A DNA stretch of 64,000 bases, taken from positions 248,001-312,000 of the forward strand of contig CBDDKM010000010.1 of the NCBI GenBank assembly GCA_965230225.1, read 5' to 3'. Source of the stretch: CALSMU01 sp965230225. GTDB lineage: Bacteria > Bacteroidota > Bacteroidia > Flavobacteriales_D > Parvicellaceae. Shown here one piece after another: positions 31,186 to 40,363 of the stretch (its first letter is position 1; each line of letters begins with the position of its first letter). The notes under the pieces are model-generated. The model was not told the origin of the DNA. It saw only the letters and a program-made list of their open reading frames with translations, and made no database searches. A program made the position numbers and the translations under genes.

Positions 31186-32172
31186 ATGATTCTTCACCTA
31201 AATAAAAGTGTTTCTACCTCAGGTTTGGAACAATTAAACGGTTTTTACTTCGAAAAAGAAGACCATTACGTTGCTGTAACCAGCAGCAGTAATAATCAGA
31301 TTCCGGATCAATTGAGAAACAATGTCATTGAATTTCACCAATTCGATTCAGACATCCAATTGGCCTCCAGAGATTATTTAAATGGGACAAGAACAGTAAA
31401 AATAGGAGATGTATCTATAGGAGGGGACACTGGAAATACCATTGTAATTGCCGGACCATGCTCAGTAGAGTCCGTTGAGCAAATTAATGGTGTTGGTGAA
31501 TTGTTAAATGAAAAGGGATTAAAAGCTATAAGAGGAGGATGTTTTAAACCTCGTACATCTCCCTACTCTTTTCAAGGATTAGGATCTGAGGGGTTAGACT
31601 TACTATGTAAAGTAAGAGATCAATACGGACATCAGGTGGTTACCGAAGTAAAAGATTACAGTCATGTACACGAGGTGATAGAAAAAGCTGATGTTATTCA
31701 GATTGGTGCCAAAGCCATGTACGACCAAAGTATTTTAAAAGCTTGTTCTAAAACCCACAAACCTGTACTCATTAAAAGAGGGTTTGGAACCACATTGCAG
31801 GAGTTTGTGCAAGCAGCAGAATTTGTATTGAGCGGAGGAAATGAAAACGTATTGCTTTGCGAAAGAGGTATAAGAACTTTTGAAACCAAGACTCGATTTA
31901 CACTGGATCTTTGTGGAGTAGCCTGGTTAAAGGAATATACCAACCTTCCTATTATTCTGGACCCTAGTCATGCACTTGGTTATCGATATGGGATTACAGA
32001 CTTAACTAAAGCATGTGTGGCTATGGGAGTAGATGGTATGCTAATTGAAGTTCATCCACAACCTGAAATAGCTAAGAGTGATGCCGCTCAACAGCTCAAC
32101 TTTGAAGAATTTGGCACTTTATTAGAAACTATTGCTCCAGTAGCTAATGCGGTTAACAAATCAATTGTTTAA
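31186..32172 (+). CDS. aroF: 3-deoxy-7-phosphoheptulonate synthase (AroF type Ibeta)
   Basis: It condenses phosphoenolpyruvate and erythrose 4-phosphate, the first step of aromatic amino acid synthesis. The 328-residue protein has an N-terminal ~65-residue ferredoxin-like segment and the KDO8PS-like barrel with VIAGPCSVES, GGCFKPRTSPYSFQG, VLIKRGFG and the metal/product site DPSHALG. I start at ATG 31186; a TTG two codons upstream is less likely. The next gene starts 1 nt after the stop. Confidence 0.96.
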   Translation: MILHLNKSVSTSGLEQLNGFYFEKEDHYVAVTSSSNNQIPDQLRNNVIEFHQFDSDIQLASRDYLNGTRTVKIGDVSIGGDTGNTIVIAGPCSVESVEQINGVGELLNEKGLKAIRGGCFKPRTSPYSFQGLGSEGLDLLCKVRDQYGHQVVTEVKDYSHVHEVIEKADVIQIGAKAMYDQSILKACSKTHKPVLIKRGFGTTLQEFVQAAEFVLSGGNENVLLCERGIRTFETKTRFTLDLCGVAWLKEYTNLPIILDPSHALGYRYGITDLTKACVAMGVDGMLIEVHPQPEIAKSDAAQQLNFEEFGTLLETIAPVANAVNKSIV

Positions 32173-32173
32173 T

Positions 32174-32776
32174 ATGAGATTCCTGATATTACTACTTCTT
32201 ATACCTGTAACTTATAGCGCTCAGCAAGACTCAGCCTACATCAATACTGTATTAAAACACCGTGAAGAGGTAAACAAAGAATTTGGAGATACTGCTAAAT
32301 CTCCTCTTCCGGATGAAATGGCAATAGAATTTGAACATTTAAACTATTTTGAACCCAATGAAAAGTACCGAATCGAGGCTAAGTTTAAAAAGAAAATTGG
32401 GCCTGTATTCGAAATGACTACTTCTGCCGGAAAGCTTAAAAAGTTTAGACAATACGGAATTTTGAAATTCAAACTGGATGGTAAAAAATTCAAACTTCCC
32501 ATCTACCAAAACATGCGTTTATTGCAAATGCCTATGTATAGAGATTACGTTTTCATTCCGTTCAACGATCTTACCAATGAAGAAGAATCTTATGGTGGAG
32601 GCAGGTACATCGAAGCTAAACTACCTAAAGACAAAACTTATATATTGGACTTCAATTATGCTTTTAACCCTTATTGTCATTATACCACAGGGTACAATTG
32701 TCCTATACCTCCCAAGGATAACTTTTTAGATATTAGGATTGAAGCCGGAGAAAAGAAATTTGACGAAGATCATTAG
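32174..32776 (+). CDS. DUF1684 secreted protein
   Basis: A signal peptide (MRFLILLLLIPVTYSAQQ) precedes a DUF1684 domain with the blocks FKLPIYQNM, FIPFNDLTN, GGGRYIEA and the conserved YAFNPYCHY...CPIPPKDN. Function is unknown in the family. The start at 32174 follows the aroF stop directly; a longer frame would begin inside aroF. Cotranscription with aroF looks incidental. Confidence 0.9.
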   Translation: MRFLILLLLIPVTYSAQQDSAYINTVLKHREEVNKEFGDTAKSPLPDEMAIEFEHLNYFEPNEKYRIEAKFKKKIGPVFEMTTSAGKLKKFRQYGILKFKLDGKKFKLPIYQNMRLLQMPMYRDYVFIPFNDLTNEEESYGGGRYIEAKLPKDKTYILDFNYAFNPYCHYTTGYNCPIPPKDNFLDIRIEAGEKKFDEDH

Positions 32777-32778
32777 CC

Positions 32779-33129
32779 CTACTCCACCACCTCTACCATT
32801 TTTATTTCGGTAGAATGAAGCAATTCCACTTTGAAGAAATACACACCAGGATCCAGATTCTTGGTGGCGAATGCCAATCCTTTTTCCTGACTTACGTTTA
32901 CAGAAGCACTGTTAATGAGAACTCCTCTATGATCTAAAAGTGAAACGAGCACATCGTTTTCTACTTCCCCGTTTACCTTAAATTTAACGTACTGCCCCTG
33001 TTTTACAGGCTCAACTTTTTCTAGTTGTTCGTACTTCTTTAAATGCTCAGGAATTACAGTGGTATCGGTCTGTGTCCAACCAGATAAACCAATAAAAAAT
33101 AGAAATAGAATTAACGTGCACTTCATCAT
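32779..33129 (-). CDS. Small secreted protein, possible T9SS-like C-terminal strand, 116 aa
   Basis: A signal peptide is followed by a short beta domain (KFKVNGEVENDVLVSLLDHRG) and an ending LDPGVYFFKVELLHS...MVEVVE that resembles the last strands of type A sorting domains. It could instead be a bare Ig-like fold. Its ATG at 33129 overlaps the arsM stop (TAATG), so it is translationally coupled to the arsenic cluster. Function unknown. Confidence 0.7.
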   Translation of the reverse strand: MMKCTLILFLFFIGLSGWTQTDTTVIPEHLKKYEQLEKVEPVKQGQYVKFKVNGEVENDVLVSLLDHRGVLINSASVNVSQEKGLAFATKNLDPGVYFFKVELLHSTEIKMVEVVE

Positions 33130-34097
33130 TAACAGCATCCACTACCATCGTAGTGATAAGTGGATTCCGATATAAAGATATCGTTTCTACCCAGTCCTGC
33201 CAAAGCTCCGGCGGTTTTATCGCAAACAGCTATTGGTTGATTGTTCAATAATACGTGTCCCTTTTTATCGTCAAAATGTTCTTCGCCTCCGTAATAAATG
33301 GCTGTTTTACCAGTAAATACACATGGTCCATCTTCTGGCATTGGATCTTTAATGGCACATACTTCAACACTTTCAATGTAAATCAATTCTTTGGTATTGT
33401 AATGCCCTGGTGTTAATACTCTATAGGCTCTTTTAGCTCTTACCTCAACTGTCCCAAATCCAACATCGGTAATCATTTTGATGTAATCTTTCAAAGGAAT
33501 AGCACCACTTAAACACTGGGCTCTAAGTCGGTCATCACTTCTCAACTCCTCCGGCATTTCCTGCTCACAAATAGGATCAGACATCACCAATTTACCATGA
33601 GGCTTCAGTACTCTGTAAGTTTCTTGTAAAGCTTTCTTAAGGTCATCCAATTTAAATATGTTGAACACACAATTTTGAGCTGCAACATCGATTGAATTAT
33701 CTTCAATTGGCAAATTCAAAGCATCTCCTTTTCTCAAATCAACAAAATCAGATTTAAACCAGGGGTTCCTTTTTTCTGCCTCTACAAAATTATTGGCAGA
33801 TGCTTCTAACATTTCATCCAATACATCTACCCCAATTACACCACCTTTATTTCTGTTGAAGTAGGCAAATTGAAGCAACTCCATACCACCTCCTACACCA
33901 ATGTAAAGTACTTTAGGGTCGTTAACCAAATCTCTTGGGCTAACCGTACTACCGCAACCATAGTTCATCTCCAACATAATCCCCGGTATATCCAATCCTG
34001 GTAATTGCCAAACTGGGGTGGTGGTACAACAAAGCCCTACATCAGGTGTTAAGGCTGCATCTCTATATAGCTCGTTCGTAGCGTCTAAATAACTCAT
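33129..34097 (-). CDS. arsM: ArsM-type arsenite methyltransferase of arsenosugar clusters
   Basis: The 322-residue protein has a class I methyltransferase core (VLYIGVGGGMELLQFA, then NLPIEDNSIDVAAQNCVFN) and cysteines expected for arsenite binding (GLCC, YGCGS, RAQCLSG, and a C-terminal GSGCC). The neighbouring purine nucleoside phosphorylase and TIGR04282-type glycosyltransferase make the arsenosugar version of ArsM the best reading. The radical SAM gene arsS usually present in such clusters is not here. Confidence 0.85.
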   Translation of the reverse strand: MSYLDATNELYRDAALTPDVGLCCTTTPVWQLPGLDIPGIMLEMNYGCGSTVSPRDLVNDPKVLYIGVGGGMELLQFAYFNRNKGGVIGVDVLDEMLEASANNFVEAEKRNPWFKSDFVDLRKGDALNLPIEDNSIDVAAQNCVFNIFKLDDLKKALQETYRVLKPHGKLVMSDPICEQEMPEELRSDDRLRAQCLSGAIPLKDYIKMITDVGFGTVEVRAKRAYRVLTPGHYNTKELIYIESVEVCAIKDPMPEDGPCVFTGKTAIYYGGEEHFDDKKGHVLLNNQPIAVCDKTAGALAGLGRNDIFISESTYHYDGSGCC

Positions 34098-34160
34098 ATA
34101 ATTAGTGTAATAATGTGGTTCAAAAGTAAACTGGAAAGTGTCGGCAAACTATCGGCTAGA

Positions 34161-34976
34161 TTACATTTTGGCAATTGCTCCCGTAAATAGTTGCGTAAGC
34201 ACAACTTCTGCTTTTCCTGCTACTTCTAATATTTCTGCAATATCAACAGGTGCGAGGTTATCTGGATCACACTCATCTGTAAGTACCGATACAGCACAAC
34301 AAGGTAGTCCCAGGTGATTAGCAGCAATTACTTCAGGAATGGTACTCATTCCAACTGCGTCCGCACCAAGTATTTTAAGCATGCGGTATTCTGCAGGAGT
34401 TTCCAACATAGGCCCTTGAGCGGAAATATATACCCCTTCTTTTAAGTCTATGTTATGAGTAGCGGCAGTACTTTTTAGAATGTCGCATAATTCATTAGAA
34501 TATGGTTCACTCATATCAGGGAATCGAGTTCCCAAAGCCTCTTCGTTAGGTCCAATTAGTGGGTTTGAAGGAAATAAGTTAATGTGATCAGTGATCATCA
34601 TTAAACTTCCTTTTTTGAAGTTAAGGTTAATGGCACCAGCAGCATTCGAAATCATCAACTTCTGAATTCCCAATTGACTCATCACCCTTACCGGAAAAGC
34701 AATTTGCTCCATGTTGTACCCCTCATAATAATGGAATCGACCTTGCATAGCCAAAACTTGTTTCCCTTCTATCTTTCCGTAAATCAATTGACCAGTGTGC
34801 GACTCTACTGTAGACAATGGAAAATGAGGTATCTCCTCATAAGGAACGGTTAATTCCACTTCAATTTTAGTGGCTAAATTTCCTAATCCTGTCCCCAAAA
34901 TAATTCCTATTTCCGGGGCTACTACTCCTTTATTCTTCAGGTATTCTGAAGATGCTTTAATCTCCTCTAAATTCAT
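34161..34976 (-). CDS. Purine-nucleoside phosphorylase
   Basis: The 271-residue protein is a type I (trimeric) PNP: ILGTGLGNL phosphate loop, MQGRFHYYEGY, the ISNAAGAIN block and TDHINL. It splits inosine, guanosine or similar nucleosides with phosphate. In this cluster it may instead process an adenosyl-arsenic intermediate, as proposed for arsenosugar gene sets. It is 63 nt from arsM and 28 nt from the glycosyltransferase gene. Confidence 0.93.
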   Translation of the reverse strand: MNLEEIKASSEYLKNKGVVAPEIGIILGTGLGNLATKIEVELTVPYEEIPHFPLSTVESHTGQLIYGKIEGKQVLAMQGRFHYYEGYNMEQIAFPVRVMSQLGIQKLMISNAAGAINLNFKKGSLMMITDHINLFPSNPLIGPNEEALGTRFPDMSEPYSNELCDILKSTAATHNIDLKEGVYISAQGPMLETPAEYRMLKILGADAVGMSTIPEVIAANHLGLPCCAVSVLTDECDPDNLAPVDIAEILEVAGKAEVVLTQLFTGAIAKM

Positions 34977-35004
34977 GGATCAAATCTATAAAAATCTTGA
35001 ATGA

Positions 35005-35604
35005 CTATTCTAATAATCGCCTAAGTTCTCCCAAATCTTCTTCGGTATCTATATCCGATAAGGTAGGGAGTAAATAGTGGGTTTTCCCCATCTTTCCTAT
35101 ATCCAGTAAAGTATCTAAAAATACATTTTCAGAGCTCCATTCCTTGTTCTTAAATACATTCTTACTAGGTGCCGTCATTCCAATGAGGTAATACCCTCCA
35201 TCTTTGGCAGGTCCTATAACATAATCATGGTCGTTCAAGACTTTAAAAGCTTCATCTATGATTCCCGAATTAATTTCCAAACAGTCGCTACCAATAATAA
35301 CTACTTTGTCCGCCCATTCTCCAAAAGACTTACTTGCGGCATTATACATTCGCTCTCCCAAATCATCTCCTTGTTGAATGTGTTTTTGGAATACTAACTC
35401 ATTAAACTGATCTACATTCTGAATGTAATCAGAGTAAAAAACTTTCTTGTCTGCCTCTATGGGAAGGGTAACCTGAAAAGTATGTTCCAGCAGATAACGA
35501 TAGATCAATAACGCATTCTCCGGTCCTACAGTCTTAGCCAATCGGGTTTTTACTTTTCCCAATTCGGCATTCTTCACAAATATGATTAAATGATCGTGAC
35601 TCAT
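35005..35604 (-). CDS. TIGR04282-family (arsenosugar-type) glycosyltransferase
   Basis: The 199-residue GT-A-like protein begins with IFVKNAELGKVKTRLAKTVG, has the metal-binding SDCLE motif, and PAKDGGYYLIG. This family is named for arsenosugar biosynthesis. It is the first gene of the minus-strand cluster with PNP and arsM. Confidence 0.9.
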   Translation of the reverse strand: MSHDHLIIFVKNAELGKVKTRLAKTVGPENALLIYRYLLEHTFQVTLPIEADKKVFYSDYIQNVDQFNELVFQKHIQQGDDLGERMYNAASKSFGEWADKVVIIGSDCLEINSGIIDEAFKVLNDHDYVIGPAKDGGYYLIGMTAPSKNVFKNKEWSSENVFLDTLLDIGKMGKTHYLLPTLSDIDTEEDLGELRRLLE

Positions 35605-35664
35605 GAACGCAAGATAAAAAAAATTCCATCCGATAAATTTGTTTTTTATCCGACATTCGTCACT

Positions 35665-37872
35665 TTATTTTTGAATTTGACCTCTTCTATAGTACAAGCG
35701 CTTAACGATATCCCCATTGTTGTTAATCACCTTCCATTCTCCCTCCTTTACATGGTTTATTTTACGCCCTTTTAACCATGTATTTCCAGCAGATTTCATT
35801 TTACAATCGCAAACCACATCGGATGGAGACCATACATAAATACACTCCTCTTTTAACCTTCCATTTTCCTCCCACTTGGACCAGGTACCTATAAACTCTC
35901 CCTTGTCATAATTTTGCTCACTAAACAATGCTCCTTTGGAATAATACTCTCTCCAGGTTCCGTCTCTCTTTCCTTTATAATAACTTCCTTCTTCGGAAAC
36001 TTTTCCTTCGTAACTCCATTTCTTATATGGCCCATTGAGTTCACCTCTTAAAAAGTATTTCTGTTCGTGTAATTTTCCGTTATTACCATACTTTCTCCAT
36101 TCTCCTGTTTGTTCTCCCTTCAAATAATGCTCAACAGCAGCAGTATCCCCCGAATAGTGAAAAGACAACCATGCTCCATCTTTATTCCCGCTAATATTTA
36201 CCCCCATTTCGGCAATCTTACCGGAGGTATAAATCTCTACTTCTTCTCCATGCCTTAAACCATTTATGAGGTTAGCAAACCTCACTCTGTACCCATAACT
36301 TTCCGGGAAATATTGATAGGCTTTTCCAGAAAATAGCTTATTGTTTAAGTGGTAAAGTCCGTTCTTTTCCTCTAAGTCTAAAAACATTACACTATTCTCT
36401 CCCGGTGGAGAATTTACATGCGAAACCAATTGCTTGTTTTCAAACAATTCCTCCTTTATCAATCGACCTTTTGTGTCGTAGTATTTCCACGTTCCATCTT
36501 TCTGCCCTTCTTTAAGGTTTCCGGTTTCTAGCAGAATATCATATTCGTTCCACCTGCAATACAACCCATCCATTTTGCCAGCTACGTTATAATGCATTAG
36601 ACTGGTATCTCCATTTTCGAAATAGTTAATTTGGAGCCCTTCCTTTTTCCCATTCTTATACTCATACTCACCAAGTAAAGCACCACTCATGGTCCACACC
36701 TTTTTGGTTCCTTCTATTACACCGTTAACAATAGGTTCCTCCATCGCCTTTCCTCCCTTATTGTTTTTCATGGTTACCAACCCAGAATATAAAACTGCCT
36801 TTTTCTCATCTCCTCCGGGGTAATAGTAGTATTTACTACCTACCCGATCCAAAGCATGAACATCTATTTCTTTTGGCATCTTAGGGTTTACAAGAGATTT
36901 TTGATCTTGCTGAAACTCCAAATAGCTGTACTTTTCATCCACTTCTTTACTGAAGAACATTCTTTGATGAAATAGGTAAATCCCACTAGAATATGCCATT
37001 AACACCATCTGGTTTTCATCCAACTCTTCGATGATATAATACACATACCTGGTTCTGGATTCGATTATTTTTAGGGTATTATCCTGTAATCTAAATACAA
37101 ATGGAACTGATTCTGACGCACCGGATTTCCGTTGAGAATAAATCACCCCGTCTTTCCCATCTTTAAACTTCATTTTTTGCCATTTGAAGTATTTGGAAAA
37201 ATCATAAGACTCTACCTTGTTTACCACTTTACTCTCCAAATACAACTTCTGTATGGAATCTAGTTTCCATTGGCCAACAATGTGCTGTGGACGTACATGA
37301 TTTAACTTACGGTCTTTTATTAAAGGATGTCCAGACTCTTTTTGGGCAGGACGATCAATCTTAGGGTTTCCAGTAGAGATGTTAAAAGAGTGAAGGAAAT
37401 AATTCTTACCATAGATCCAATTCTCGGGAGATTCCTCTTTAATCGAATATCGCCATTCCAAATTAACCCAGGTATTGTTGGTAGTGTCCTTGTACTGGAA
37501 TGTTACCCCTAGTAATCCATTAATCTTTGCTACAATGACATGTTCAGTTGCTTTCATGTCTGCCACAGTCCACACTTTTTCCCAAAGTACTGTTGGGATT
37601 CCGCGCTTACGAATTACTCTGGACATGCGACGAACCTTCTTTCTTCTAATGGAGTTTTTCCAATCTTGGGATTGAGCACTCTGTTCGATTAATCTCTTAA
37701 TCTTTCGCTGTTTCCTTTTTTTTACCCAAACACTGTGCTCAAAAGCATGAATAACCGGTCCGGAATAATCCGCTGAGTCTACAAACTCCATCTTCACCTC
37801 AGCTATGGTTTGGGCATGTAGCTGACCTAAGGTAAAAATGAACAAACATAATATGGTAATTCTTACTCCCAT
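35665..37872 (-). CDS. Secreted MORN_2-repeat protein, 735 aa
   Basis: A signal peptide (ending QLHAQ) precedes a ~330-residue unique region with many basic and aromatic residues. The second half is a run of MORN_2-type repeats of about 22-24 residues, each with a YYxKGxL- or GxxDGxWxxY-like core (for example KDGTWKYYDTKGRLIKEE and GKRDGTWREYYSKGALFSE). Such repeats form extended beta hairpins. The family is common and large in Bacteroidota, with unknown function. It sits alone; no partner toxin gene is adjacent. Confidence 0.88.
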   Translation of the reverse strand: MGVRITILCLFIFTLGQLHAQTIAEVKMEFVDSADYSGPVIHAFEHSVWVKKRKQRKIKRLIEQSAQSQDWKNSIRRKKVRRMSRVIRKRGIPTVLWEKVWTVADMKATEHVIVAKINGLLGVTFQYKDTTNNTWVNLEWRYSIKEESPENWIYGKNYFLHSFNISTGNPKIDRPAQKESGHPLIKDRKLNHVRPQHIVGQWKLDSIQKLYLESKVVNKVESYDFSKYFKWQKMKFKDGKDGVIYSQRKSGASESVPFVFRLQDNTLKIIESRTRYVYYIIEELDENQMVLMAYSSGIYLFHQRMFFSKEVDEKYSYLEFQQDQKSLVNPKMPKEIDVHALDRVGSKYYYYPGGDEKKAVLYSGLVTMKNNKGGKAMEEPIVNGVIEGTKKVWTMSGALLGEYEYKNGKKEGLQINYFENGDTSLMHYNVAGKMDGLYCRWNEYDILLETGNLKEGQKDGTWKYYDTKGRLIKEELFENKQLVSHVNSPPGENSVMFLDLEEKNGLYHLNNKLFSGKAYQYFPESYGYRVRFANLINGLRHGEEVEIYTSGKIAEMGVNISGNKDGAWLSFHYSGDTAAVEHYLKGEQTGEWRKYGNNGKLHEQKYFLRGELNGPYKKWSYEGKVSEEGSYYKGKRDGTWREYYSKGALFSEQNYDKGEFIGTWSKWEENGRLKEECIYVWSPSDVVCDCKMKSAGNTWLKGRKINHVKEGEWKVINNNGDIVKRLYYRRGQIQK

Positions 37873-38096
37873 TTAACTCTGGAACACAAGATAATTAATT
37901 GACACTTTTGACATGAATGAAATGATTATTTGCTCCCATTTTATGATCATATACCCTCTTCTAATTATAAAGTTCAATTGAAATTAGCTGGGCTGTGAAA
38001 TTTATTTGCATTTTTTAACAAACCTAAAAACCCCAGTAAAAACAACCCACACAAGGCAAAAACTCAAGATTCAATAAAAAAGTTTTAGTACTTTGT

Positions 38097-38129
38097 TTTG
38101 CATAGTACCTGTTTTTGTACATATATTTG
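38097..38129 (+). promoter_or_regulatory. Promoter of padR-pspC
   Basis: TTTG (38097-38100), 21 nt, then TATATTTG (38122-38129) is an exact -33/-7 pair. Transcription would begin about 14 nt before ATG 38150, which rules out the upstream in-frame ATG at 38093. The rest of 37873-38096 shows nothing clear. Confidence 0.75.
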
Positions 38130-38149
38130 CATTAGATAGTTCTATAAAC

Positions 38150-38473
38150 ATGAAAGTAGAAAACACAAAAGCTCAAATGAGGAAGGGTATTCTTGAATAC
38201 TGTATACTGGCTATATTACAGAATGGCGAGGCCTACCCTTCAGATATTATATCCGAGTTAAAAGAGGCAAAAATGATTGTGGTGGAGGGAACTTTATACC
38301 CACTACTTACCCGATTAAAAAATGCCGGTATTTTAACTTATCGGTGGGAGGAATCCAGTTCAGGACCACCGAGAAAATACTACAGTTTAACCCCGGTGGG
38401 AGAAGCATTTTTTCAGGAATTAGCCAAAACCTGGAAAGAACTTCATACCGCAGTACAAAAGATCACTAAATAA
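38150..38473 (+). CDS. PadR-family transcriptional regulator
   Basis: A 107-residue winged helix protein with the PadR start (KAQMRKGILEYCILAIL), the recognition segment (VVEGTLYPLLTRLKNAGILTYRW) and the wing SGPPRKYYSLTP. It lacks a long C-terminal dimer domain, as in the short PadR group. It is followed 32 nt later by a PspC-domain protein, a frequent pairing in which the regulator controls both genes. The start follows from the promoter at 38097-38129. Confidence 0.93.
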   Translation: MKVENTKAQMRKGILEYCILAILQNGEAYPSDIISELKEAKMIVVEGTLYPLLTRLKNAGILTYRWEESSSGPPRKYYSLTPVGEAFFQELAKTWKELHTAVQKITK

Positions 38474-38505
38474 CCAACTTGTTAGACCGACTAACACCTA
38501 TTAAA

Positions 38506-40086
38506 ATGAATAAAACAGTATCAAGTAATATCGCAGGTTTTTTCTTCAACTTAGAAGAAAGAGCATTTCAGATTCTGAACGAATACCTTGAAACCATTAA
38601 AGGATACTTCCACAACGCGGATGAGCGGGAAGAAATCATGAAGGATATTGAATCCAGAATTGCAGAATTGTTCCAGGAAAAACTTAAGGATGGTAAAGAA
38701 GTAATTACTCTATCTGATGTGGATGAAGTAATTAAAACCATGGGAGAACCGGAAGACTTCAGAACGGAAGAAATGGAGGAAGAGGAAGAGCCGGTAAAAG
38801 CTCAATCCAAAGGACCAACCAAACAATTGTTTAGATACAAAGAAAATGCTTCCATCGGAGGGGTATGTGCCGGTTTAGGTGCTTACTTTGGGCTAGACCC
38901 AATCCTCTTTAGATTGCTCTTCGTTATCCTTGGTTTTACAGGTTCAGGGGTTTTGATCTACATCATCCTATTATTTGTAATTCCGGAGGCAAAAACCACT
39001 GCCGACAAGCTAAAAATGCGCGGTGAGCCCATCAATGTAAATAACATTAAAAAGCAGTTTCACGACATAAAAAACGACTTAACCAACAGCGAGAACACCA
39101 ACCGAATTAAGGATACCGTAAAAAATTCGGTAGAAAAGGGAGTTAAGGCCTCTTCCGGTGCGTTTCGCGTGTTGGGGAAAATCTTCGGTTTGGCCTGTGT
39201 AATCGGAGGAATTTTCGCGATTTGGTTGTTGATCAGTTTACTGATCGGGGAAACCGGTCTCCTCTCAATGTGGGGAGATCGGGTTACCGAAAACCTGGGG
39301 AGTTTAATGGACATTCTATACGAAACTCAGTTCCATAGTACCATTACCTACTACTCTATCATCTGGATTCTTTTTGCTCCAATCATTGGGTTCATGTATC
39401 TGGGTACTAAACTACTTCTGGACATAAAAGCCAAGTTCAAGACCTTTTCAGTTATCATGACAGTACTTTGGTTTGTGGCAGTAGGAATCTGTACCATCAC
39501 TGGTGTTCAATTAGGGATGGAATTTAGAGAAAACCAACAGGTAGCCTTAACTGTCCCACTGGAAAACCCAGATACAGACATCATTCATATTGATGTACTT
39601 CACGATGATATTTTCTCAGATCATATTTCTTACGAAAACTTCTTCCGATACTCACAGTTAATACAGATCGAAGAGGATGAGTTTCACATGGGAACACCAT
39701 TATTGAAAATAGTAGAGAATAAATCTGATACTCTGATTGAAATTGAACTAATTAAAAAGAGTCACGGTCTTACCCATAGAGAAGCCATATTTAAATCGGA
39801 AAACATTCGCTACACTATTCAACAAGATGGAAATAACATCAACCTGGCACCTTACTTCAGCATAGACAAAGAAGATAAGCTAAGAAACCAGGAGGTTATT
39901 GTAGTGGTAAAAGTTCCAGAAGGTAAGTCCATTCACTTTGGGGAGAACATCAACAGAATGCCTCCACTTACCAACTGTGAAGAGTGTATCGATATTAACA
40001 AATACGAAAACTCTACATGGACCATGAAGGAAAGTGAATTCAACTGTGTTGGATGCGAATCTGAAAAAATCTACATTAATCATTAA
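38506..40086 (+). CDS. PspC-domain membrane protein
   Basis: The 526-residue protein begins with a ~90-residue helical HAAS-like segment (DEREEIMKDIESRIAELF, VDEVIKTMGEPEDF). A PspC domain follows (LFRYKENASIGGVCAGLG and the helix ending LLFVIPEA), then three or more membrane helices and a beta-rich C-terminal domain with a CEEC and a CVGC pair near the end. It is probably an envelope-stress protein under the adjacent PadR regulator. ATG 38506 is chosen over TTG 38479. Confidence 0.9.
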   Translation: MNKTVSSNIAGFFFNLEERAFQILNEYLETIKGYFHNADEREEIMKDIESRIAELFQEKLKDGKEVITLSDVDEVIKTMGEPEDFRTEEMEEEEEPVKAQSKGPTKQLFRYKENASIGGVCAGLGAYFGLDPILFRLLFVILGFTGSGVLIYIILLFVIPEAKTTADKLKMRGEPINVNNIKKQFHDIKNDLTNSENTNRIKDTVKNSVEKGVKASSGAFRVLGKIFGLACVIGGIFAIWLLISLLIGETGLLSMWGDRVTENLGSLMDILYETQFHSTITYYSIIWILFAPIIGFMYLGTKLLLDIKAKFKTFSVIMTVLWFVAVGICTITGVQLGMEFRENQQVALTVPLENPDTDIIHIDVLHDDIFSDHISYENFFRYSQLIQIEEDEFHMGTPLLKIVENKSDTLIEIELIKKSHGLTHREAIFKSENIRYTIQQDGNNINLAPYFSIDKEDKLRNQEVIVVVKVPEGKSIHFGENINRMPPLTNCEECIDINKYENSTWTMKESEFNCVGCESEKIYINH

Positions 40087-40105
40087 GTTAAACATAGATC
40101 AAATC

Positions 40106-40144
40106 AAAAGCTCCTCGCTGCATTATTGTGGTGGGGAGTTTTTG
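40106..40144 (+). terminator. Probable terminator after the pspC gene
   Basis: AAAAGCTCC and GGAGTTTT pair (8 bp, one wobble) with a T-run; the loop is about 20 nt. Confidence 0.6.
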
Positions 40145-40151
40145 TTGTGTG

Positions 40152-40280
40152 CAATAGAAAATGAAAAATGAGTAGTGATTAATGAAAAATGGGCAATGTG
40201 AAATGAGTAATAATAAATAATTGGAAATGAGCCAATGAAAAATGTCTAATAGGTCATGAGTAATTTGAAATTATTAATGA
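40152..40280. repeat. Degenerate heptamer array, AATGNNN type
   Basis: About 16 units of roughly seven bases with an AATG core (AATGAAA, AATGAGT, AATGGGC and so on), some units of eight. It is the reverse complement of the CATTACT-type array at 1837-1862. No coding potential. With the next array it fills most of the 277-nt gap before the transpeptidase gene. Confidence 0.7.
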
Positions 40281-40305
40281 GAAAAAGCTCATGTATTCGA
40301 AAACA

Positions 40306-40361
40306 TCTATTGTCTATTGTCTATTGTCTATTGTCTATTGTCTAATGTCTAATGTCTAATT
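40306..40361. repeat. Exact tandem heptamer array (TCTATTG x5, then TCTAATG/T x3)
   Basis: Five identical 7-mers TCTATTG (40306-40340) are followed by TCTAATG twice and TCTAATT once, all in register, ending 2 nt before the stop codon of the convergent gene at 40364. The reverse complement reads CAATAGA/TAGACAA, as in the arrays at 1591 and 12241. Confidence 0.9.
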
Positions 40362-40363
40362 TA

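Noticed and set aside
35665..37872. Antitoxin role for the MORN_2-repeat protein (some databases label such repeats YwqK-family antitoxin)
   Set aside because: It has a signal peptide, is very long, and no toxin gene is adjacent; the label reflects the repeat only.
40306..40361. CRISPR array
   Set aside because: Units are 7 nt without spacers and there are no cas genes; it is a simple tandem of the heptamer family.
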